Positions 55,500-64,000 of a DNA stretch of 64,000 nt are shown here, in pieces. The DNA comes from Arthrobacter sp. SX1312 (GTDB lineage: Bacteria > Actinomycetota > Actinomycetes > Actinomycetales > Micrococcaceae): the NCBI RefSeq assembly GCF_002929295.1, contig NZ_PJIM01000003.1:62001-126000 (forward strand), given 5' to 3'. The notes under the pieces are model-generated. The model did not search any database. It worked only from the letters and a program-made list of their open reading frames with translations, and had not been told where the DNA came from. The first letter of the stretch is position 1, and every line of letters starts with the position of its first letter. Both the position numbers and the translations under genes were made by a program.

Positions 55500-57005
55500 A
55501 TGAGCGGTGACTGGACGGCACGGCCCGCGATGTACCGGGCGCCGCCGACGCGCACCGTGCCACCCTTCGCGGGTCGCACGGTGGCGGTCCCGGCAGCGAT
55601 GCTCTGCCTGCTGCTCACGCTCGTGTCCGGAAGTTACGGCTATCACCGGGACGAACTGTACTTTCGGATGCTCCCCCCGGCGTGGGGCTACATCGACCAG
55701 CCGCCCCTGACGCCGTGGCTGGTCCGATCCTTCGGCCTCATCGCGGACGAGGTGTGGGCCGTCCGGATCCCTGCGACCCTCTCGACCCTCGTGGCACTCG
55801 TGGTCGTGGTCCTGATCACGCGGGAGTTCGGCGGCGCGGCGTACGCACAGGGCCTGTGCGCGTGGGGGTTCGGCTTCGGCGTGGTCCCCCTGCTCTTCGG
55901 TCACGTGATGCTGACCGCCTCCGTGGACCTCGTGTTCTGGCCCGCCGTCGTCCTGTGCGTGGTCCGGGCCGTCCTTCGGGATACGCCCGCGTGGTGGCTG
56001 GCGGCCGGGATCGTCGCCGGCCTGGCCACCTACAACAAGCTGCTGATCGCGGGCCTGCTGATGTCGCTCCTGGCCGGGCTGCTCGTCGCCGGCCCCCGCC
56101 GGCTGCTCGCGACGCCGTGGCCATGGCTCGGCGGCGCCCTCACCCTGGCCGTGGCGGCGCCCAACCTCGTGTATCAGGCCACTCATGACTGGCCGCAGCT
56201 GTCCATGGGGGCGGCCCTGAACGAGAACAACGCCGCGGACACCCGCGTGGACATGTGGTGGTTCCTGTTCGTCACCCTCGGCCCGCCGCTGGCGTTGGTC
56301 TGGTGCCTCGGCTGGTGGCACCTGCTGCGCCGCGCTGAATGGAGACAGGTGCGCTTCATCGCCGCCGCGTTCGTGGTGCTCCTGGCCCTCGCCTTCCTGG
56401 CCGGAGGACAGATCTACTACCCGGCCGGGCTCGTCGTCGTGCTCTTCGCCGTCGGGTGTGTCCCCGCCGCCGCGATCATGCGCTACCGGGGGCGACGCCG
56501 CACGGTGTGGGCGGTGGTGGCCGTCAACGCGGTCGTCTCCATGGCGATCACCCTCCCGGTCATCCCCGTGGGTGTCCTGGGCCGGACCCCGGTCCCGGAG
56601 ATCAACCAGCTGGCGCGCGATCAGGTGGGCTGGCCCGCGTATGTCGACCAGATCAGCGACGTCGTCGCGAGTCTTCCCGACCCGTCCGACGCCACCCTCA
56701 TCGCCAGCAATTACGGTGAGGCCGGGGCCCTGCACCGGTACGGGCCCGCCCGCGGACTGCCCCCGGCGCACAGCGGGCACAACGAGCTCTACTACCTCTC
56801 CACGCCTCCTGAGGATGCGCGCACCGTGATCGTGATCGGCGGGCAGGCCGGGCTGGCGTCGACCCTGTTCGTGTCCTGTGAGGAGGTGGTCCGCCTGGAC
56901 AACGGGCTCGACGTCGACAACGAGGAACAGGGGCAGCCCGTCCTCGTGTGCGAGCGGACCCGGCCGTGGTCGGAGCTCTGGCCGCGGTTCCGGCACCTGG
57001 ACTGA
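55500..57005 (+). CDS. GT39/ArnT-like membrane glycosyltransferase
   Basis: A 501-residue protein with about 11 TM helices of the PMT_2/ArnT group. The first extracytoplasmic loop has the diagnostic GYHRDELYFRML, with the catalytic-type Asp-Glu, followed by WGYIDQPPLTPWLVR. A hydrophilic C-terminal domain of about 120 residues (VASLPDPSDATLIASNYGEA onward) faces outside. Such enzymes use polyprenyl-phosphate sugars to glycosylate lipids, proteins or wall polymers; donor and acceptor unknown. ATG at 55500. It is convergent with the DUF2087 gene. Confidence 0.88.
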   Translation: MSGDWTARPAMYRAPPTRTVPPFAGRTVAVPAAMLCLLLTLVSGSYGYHRDELYFRMLPPAWGYIDQPPLTPWLVRSFGLIADEVWAVRIPATLSTLVALVVVVLITREFGGAAYAQGLCAWGFGFGVVPLLFGHVMLTASVDLVFWPAVVLCVVRAVLRDTPAWWLAAGIVAGLATYNKLLIAGLLMSLLAGLLVAGPRRLLATPWPWLGGALTLAVAAPNLVYQATHDWPQLSMGAALNENNAADTRVDMWWFLFVTLGPPLALVWCLGWWHLLRRAEWRQVRFIAAAFVVLLALAFLAGGQIYYPAGLVVVLFAVGCVPAAAIMRYRGRRRTVWAVVAVNAVVSMAITLPVIPVGVLGRTPVPEINQLARDQVGWPAYVDQISDVVASLPDPSDATLIASNYGEAGALHRYGPARGLPPAHSGHNELYYLSTPPEDARTVIVIGGQAGLASTLFVSCEEVVRLDNGLDVDNEEQGQPVLVCERTRPWSELWPRFRHLD

Positions 57006-57050
57006 CGGCGCCAGGGCCGACGGCACCCCGACCGAACGCCTGGCCGTGTC

Positions 57051-57511
57051 TCAGGGAGCCTCTGTGACCCGTCGATAGCCCGTCCCGTCCGGATAGCGCT
57101 CCAGATACCCGTGGTCCACGAGCGCGCGGCGCAGCGTCGGTATGTCGTGCGTGACGGTCGCCAGCAGACGGTTGACCTCGGGTTCGCCGAGTTCCATGTC
57201 GGCCGGGAGGAGCCTCCCGGCGAGGTGCGCCAGCAGGGCGGTGCGGTCCTGCCCGGCGCGCGGCAGGCTGTCGATACGCCCGTCCCGGAAGAACCGGTCC
57301 ACCCCTTTCGGGGTGGGCGCCGCGGCGGCGAGCACGTCCGTGAAGAGCCCCTCCGCGACGGCATGTTCCGGCGTCAGCAGTCCGGCGTCGACCAGCCGCT
57401 GCAACTCCTTCGGTGTGGCGTCGAGCGGCTGCCCGAGCACGGCCCGGGCATACAGTTCGCGGGAGCGGCCGCCGGCGAGGGTGGACAGCACCTTCTGCCA
57501 GGACGGAGCGG

Positions 57512-57515
<4 letters not shown>
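57051..57515 (-). CDS. DUF2087 domain protein
   Basis: A 154-residue protein. Residues about 70-150 match the DUF2087 pattern: FFRDGRIDSLPRAGQDRTAL, LLPADMELGEPEVNRLL, and the end LVDHGYLERYPDGTGYRRV. The N-terminal half is helical (SWQKVLSTLAGGRSRELYA) and resembles a winged-helix fold. In other bacteria DUF2087 is often attached to ArsR-type or metal-related regulators, so a regulatory role is possible; none is shown. It overlaps the inositol phosphatase stop as ATGA. Confidence 0.82.
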
Positions 57516-60789
<3,274 letters not shown>

Positions 60790-61734
60790 CTACGGCTCCG
60801 ACACCGGCCAGCGGTCGCCGTCCGCGACGAACCGGCCACCCGCAGCGGCACCGGAGCGCGGCCTGTCCCCGTCCCGATCCGGGCCGTCGGGATCCGAGGC
60901 GTCGGGATCGGAGGCGTCGACGACGATCACGGTCACGTTGTCGCGGGCTCCGGACCGGAGGGCCGCCGCGATCAGCTCGTCGCACGCCTCCTGCGGGTCC
61001 GGGACGGTGGCCAGGATCGTGCAGATGTCCTCGTCGGTCACTTCGCCGCTCAATCCGTCCGAGCAGAGCAGGATGCGGTCGCGGTCCTCGACCGGCATCA
61101 GCCAGAAGTCCGGATCGGCGTCGTCCCCGGTCCCCAGGGCGCGGGTCACCACATGCCGGCGGTGGTGGGTCCTGGCCTCGTCCTCGGTGATGCTCCCGAG
61201 GTCCACGAGTTCCTGGACCTCGGAGTGGTCCACGGAGACCTGCCCGAAGGTGCCGCTGCTCAACCGGTACGCCCGGGAGTCCCCCACGTTGAAGAACAGC
61301 CAGGAGGGGGCACCGGCCTCCTCGACGAGCACGACGCCCGTCAGGGTGGTGCCCGCGTGCCCGCCGGCCTCGCTCCGGATGCGCTGGTCGGCCTGCTGGA
61401 TGATCTCCTCGAGGTCGGTCGCCGTGAGCTTGGGCATGCGCGTCCCCGCGAGGCTGCTGCCCTCCAGGGTGCGCACGACGACGCTGCTGGCCACCTCGCC
61501 GGCCTCATGTCCGCCCATCCCGTCCGCGACGGCGAAGACCGGCTCGACGGCGAGGAAGGAGTCCTCGTTCAGTTCACGGCGCAGCCCGCGGTCGGTGCCG
61601 AAGCCGTAGGTCAGCCGGACACCGAGACCGGGTGCCGTCCCGGCGTCCTGCTGCCGGGGGGCAGAACCGGAGATGCCCTCGGAGGTGGGCCCGACGTCGA
61701 CGGCGTGTGAGCCGTTCGCCCGCGGTTCGCTCAT
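60790..61734 (-). CDS. PP2C family serine/threonine protein phosphatase
   Basis: A 314-residue metal-dependent phosphatase. PP2C motifs in order: GLRRELNEDSFL, VADGMGGHEAGEVAS (metal Asp and Gly), NVGDSRAYRL, VVTRALG, LLCSDGLSGEV and GARDNVTVIVVD. No receptor or TM segment, so it is a soluble PstP/Stp-type enzyme, reversing kinase signalling. The last 40 residues are Asp/Pro-rich (DASDPDASDPDGPDRDGD) and probably disordered. It starts the probable PP2C-ligA-IMPase-DUF2087 transcript, 137 nt after the cyclase gene. Confidence 0.94.
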   Translation of the reverse strand: MSEPRANGSHAVDVGPTSEGISGSAPRQQDAGTAPGLGVRLTYGFGTDRGLRRELNEDSFLAVEPVFAVADGMGGHEAGEVASSVVVRTLEGSSLAGTRMPKLTATDLEEIIQQADQRIRSEAGGHAGTTLTGVVLVEEAGAPSWLFFNVGDSRAYRLSSGTFGQVSVDHSEVQELVDLGSITEDEARTHHRRHVVTRALGTGDDADPDFWLMPVEDRDRILLCSDGLSGEVTDEDICTILATVPDPQEACDELIAAALRSGARDNVTVIVVDASDPDASDPDGPDRDGDRPRSGAAAGGRFVADGDRWPVSEP

Positions 61735-61871
61735 GCCGTTCCTCGCGACGTGCGGAGGGGACGGGCCGGGGTGAGGGGCATGCAGCCCTGCTGGTCAGTC
61801 ATGTCCCCATTCTGCCCTCTGCCCGCTCGGAGACGCCGAAGCGCCGCCGCAGGACCCGCGAGGTCGTGAAG

Positions 61872-63113
61872 TCAGTCGAGGATGATCCCCGTGCCGGTCC
61901 CCCGCGCGAGGGTCACCGGCTGCACCTCCCCGAAGCCGCGGACCTGCCGCGGCTCGTGCGGCACGAGGACGAACCTCTCGTTGGCGGAGAGCGTCGCGGC
62001 GGTGCCGGAATCCACGAGGACCTCGCCCGGTTCCGCGAGCGCGGTGAGGCGCGCCGCGAGGTTGACCGTCGGCCCGTAGATGTCGCCGAGCCGCGAGAGC
62101 ACGCGGCCCCACACGAGGGAGCAGCGGGCGGCGGGGAGGAATTCGTCCTCGGAGAAGGCCTTGGCCAGGGCCAGCGAGATCTCGGCCCCGGCCTCCGGCG
62201 ACTCGGCGATGTAGAGGACCTCGTCGCCGATCGTCTTCACGAGCCGGCCGCCGCCCACGGAGATGATCTCGGCGCTCTTGTTCTCGAACCGCTGCACGAG
62301 CTGCGCGAGCGTCCGCTCGTTCATCTGCCGGGACAGGCTCGTGTAGGACACGAGGTCGGCGAAGCCCACGGCGCGCGCGAGCGGCAGCGGGGCGTCCTGC
62401 TCGTCCCCGGCGCGGCCCGTCTCGCTCGAGGCCAGGCCTGATTCGGCGCGGAGCGCCAGCCGCTGGACCGCGGCGTTCATCTGGCGGCGCCACGCGTAGA
62501 CCAGCGTCTTCTCGAGCGGATCGATGAGGTCCGGCAGTTCGGACACGAGGGTCTTCCGCGCGTCGGCGTCGGACAGCCCGCGCTGCGCCACCATCTCCTC
62601 CACGATCGCCTCGATCTGCCAGACGACCATGCGGTCCGTCATCTGGCCGACGGCCCGCGTGATCGAGATGGCGGCGTCCTCGGTGAGCTGCTCCTGGCGC
62701 ACCAGGTCGATGATCGTGGTGAGGGCGCCGAGGTCCTTCTCGGTGAAGGCGACGTCGTCGTCCCCGATGTTGGGGAAGCCCATGGCGCGCCACAGCTTGC
62801 GGGCGGACAGCAGGGACACGCCCGCGCCCGCCGCGATGTCGCGGCGCTTGAGGGTGCGCTCGGCCCCGAGGAGTTCGCGCTCCAGGCGGCGGATCGTCTC
62901 ACGGTCCAGTTCGATCGGCGCCCCGCTCGACGGAGCATCCTCCGGGCCGCCTCCGGTCGCCATGTCGGACTGGAGCTGCCACACGGCCTTCGGTGACGTC
63001 GAGGCTGCGGCGTCGGGGGTGTTCCCGGTCTGCCCGGACGCCCGGATGGCCTCGCCGGCGGCGCCCTCCGGGTCTTCGGGCTGCCCGGCCTCACGGCGGT
63101 GCTCGACTGTCAC
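61872..63113 (-). CDS. Class III adenylate cyclase with N-terminal regulatory domain (Rv1264-like)
   Basis: A 413-residue cytoplasmic cyclase. The N-terminal part (about 60-215) matches the Ad_Cy_reg regulatory domain of mycobacterial Rv1264, a pH-responsive autoinhibitory module: LERELLGAERTLKRRDIAAG, LLSARKLWRAMGFPNIGDDD. The catalytic domain (about 240-400) has all needed residues: the first metal Asp in VGFADLVSYT, purine-selecting Lys and second metal Asp in LVKTIGDEVLY, and the transition-state Asn/Arg in TVNLAARLT. It should make cAMP. I prefer the GTG at 63113, which has GGAGGG upstream and a GTGA overlap with the PH-like gene; an ATG at 63131 is possible. Confidence 0.92.
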   Translation of the reverse strand: MTVEHRREAGQPEDPEGAAGEAIRASGQTGNTPDAAASTSPKAVWQLQSDMATGGGPEDAPSSGAPIELDRETIRRLERELLGAERTLKRRDIAAGAGVSLLSARKLWRAMGFPNIGDDDVAFTEKDLGALTTIIDLVRQEQLTEDAAISITRAVGQMTDRMVVWQIEAIVEEMVAQRGLSDADARKTLVSELPDLIDPLEKTLVYAWRRQMNAAVQRLALRAESGLASSETGRAGDEQDAPLPLARAVGFADLVSYTSLSRQMNERTLAQLVQRFENKSAEIISVGGGRLVKTIGDEVLYIAESPEAGAEISLALAKAFSEDEFLPAARCSLVWGRVLSRLGDIYGPTVNLAARLTALAEPGEVLVDSGTAATLSANERFVLVPHEPRQVRGFGEVQPVTLARGTGTGIILD

Positions 63114-63706
63114 GGTTGTGTGTCCCTCCATTCCTGCTGCACCCGGAGCGTCCCGCCGCGGGCGTACTGCGGATCAATTTCCATGTCTACTCCGTCGAAC
63201 ATGCGCGTGAGCGGGAGCTCGCCGATCGCCTGGACCACGTAGTCCTTGAACGTTGCGATCTGCGGAACGTGCCGGTAGGCGTGCGCCCGGTCGAATCCGA
63301 GGTCCGCGATGAGCGTCCCGCTGCCCACCATCCGCTGCATCAGCCCCTGGTCCGTCTGGAGCTGCGAGATCGCCGACAGGTTGATCTGGTGCTCGGAGCG
63401 CCGCCCCGTCCCCGACCGGTGGATGAGGCGCATGCTCGTGAGGACGTACCGGTTGCCGGCCCACCGGAGCAGTGGCCGCCCCACCACCCACAGGAACACC
63501 AGCACCGCGACGCCGAACACCACCGGCAGGAGCACGGGCTGCCACTCGGCCACGCCGGCGGGGAGATCGGGCCGGGCGAGGTAGCCGAGCCCGAACCCCC
63601 CGACGGCGAGGAGGAGGAACCCAGCGACGACCGGCCCGGCGAGCGGCAGGGGGTTGGGCCGGGTACGGACGAGGACACGCTCCCCGGGCAGCAGCCTGAT
63701 CCGCAC
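63110..63706 (-). CDS. PH-like (bPH2) domain membrane protein
   Basis: A 198-residue protein. Two TM helices lie at about residues 20-45 and 55-75 (VVAGFLLLAVGGFGLGYL, VLLPVVFGVAVLVFLWVVG). They are followed by a bacterial PH-like domain from WAGNRYVLTSMRLIHRSG through INLSAISQLQTDQGLMQRMV to TRMFDGVDMEI. This is the bPH2/DUF304 family, of unknown function, often membrane-anchored. GTG start at 63706, 3 nt after the biotin ligase stop; its stop overlaps the cyclase GTG. The pairing with the cyclase suggests a common regulatory unit (inference). Confidence 0.88.
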   Translation of the reverse strand: MRIRLLPGERVLVRTRPNPLPLAGPVVAGFLLLAVGGFGLGYLARPDLPAGVAEWQPVLLPVVFGVAVLVFLWVVGRPLLRWAGNRYVLTSMRLIHRSGTGRRSEHQINLSAISQLQTDQGLMQRMVGSGTLIADLGFDRAHAYRHVPQIATFKDYVVQAIGELPLTRMFDGVDMEIDPQYARGGTLRVQQEWRDTQP

Positions 63707-63709
63707 GGG

Positions 63710-64000
63710 CTACACCTGCGGGCGCACGTGCACCACGTCGCCGGCGGAGATGGTGTGGCGCTCGCCGTCGTCGTCGCGCACCACGAGCCCGCCGTGCGCG
63801 TCGAGGGACAGGGCGCGTCCGGCCACCACGACGCCGCCGGGCAGCTCCGCGCGGACGTCCCGGCCGAGCGTCGCCATGCGGGCGCCGATGCGTTCCAGCA
63901 GCGACGGCCCGGAGTCCCATGCCGCGCCGGCGTCGCCGTCGACGTCGCAGAAGGCACGGTAGTGGTCGGCGAACGTGCGCAGGAAGGACTTCAGCAGGAC
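63710..64000 (-). CDS. birA: Biotin--[acetyl-CoA-carboxylase] ligase BirA, C-terminal part
   Basis: The final 96 codons run from the right edge to a TAG at 63712-63710; the start lies outside the window. Visible sequence includes RAFCDVDGDAGAAW, LERIGARMATLGRDVRAELP and the SH3-like end domain GRALSLDAHGGLVVRDDDGE followed by SAGDVVHVRP. This is the BirA C-terminal domain, which completes biotin transfer to BCCP. The catalytic GRGRxGR region is off the window. First visible member of the BirA-PH-cyclase group. Confidence 0.85.
   Translation of the reverse strand, partial: VLLKSFLRTFADHYRAFCDVDGDAGAAWDSGPSLLERIGARMATLGRDVRAELPGGVVVAGRALSLDAHGGLVVRDDDGERHTISAGDVVHVRPQV

Overview
The window is a high-GC actinobacterial chromosome segment. 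It most resembles Micrococcaceae (Arthrobacter and relatives). The main reasons are strong G/C bias at third codon positions, frequent GTG starts, very short spacers with many ATGA/GTGA/TGATG overlaps, a GatCAB amidotransferase, an Rv1264-like class III cyclase, a DUF222 HNH protein and a SAM-IV riboswitch. Most of the window is core housekeeping; accessory material sits mainly at about 25-31.6 kb and 51.6-57 kb.

Region by region. 1-4.4 kb: a sugar porter cut by the left edge, a Bcr/CflA-type drug exporter and a NAD(P)-binding/DUF2867 protein. 4.4-9.2 kb: tRNA-Asn with its own promoter and terminator, then the minus-strand dusB-dgt-dnaG group. 9.3-20.1 kb: a YibE/F membrane protein, an alpha/beta hydrolase, a PlsC acyltransferase, the glyS-GNAT pair, a secreted M28 peptidase, a DMT permease, an S4 protein, two more hydrolases and a small conserved-looking protein. 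20.2-22.9 kb: metY-metX behind a SAM-IV riboswitch. 23-25 kb: a VOC protein, a CPBP membrane protein and a duplicated Cys-rich DUF1540 protein.

25.2-31.4 kb: five plus-strand genes, each overlapping the next by 4 nt: two ABC ATPases, an MFS exporter, a lipoprotein solute-binding protein and a single polypeptide holding both permeases. The set resembles nickel/peptide and Cnt-type metallophore transporters, but no metallophore biosynthesis genes are present. Its promoter lies inside nested inverted repeats. A decapitated ArsR-type regulator remnant lies just beyond it, at the junction with the histidine utilisation (hut) cluster at 31.6-39.6 kb. In that cluster hutH is divergent from an IclR regulator, hutU, an M20 amidohydrolase, hutF and hutI.

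39.6-50.9 kb: a siderophore-interacting protein with an iron-box-like site, a KhtT/KhtU-like cation antiporter pair, a DAO-family oxidoreductase, the tdh-kbl threonine degradation pair, an APH-fold kinase, gatCAB and a GNAT. 51-57 kb: Hsp20, an unusual M16-like peptidase with a divergent C-terminal domain, a DUF222/HNH protein and a GT39-like membrane glycosyltransferase. 57-64 kb: two minus-strand groups, PP2C-ligA-inositol phosphatase-DUF2087 and biotin ligase (cut by the right edge)-PH-like protein-adenylate cyclase.

No rRNA, CRISPR array, complete insertion sequence or prophage was seen. All functional calls are from reading the translations; no database search was possible.
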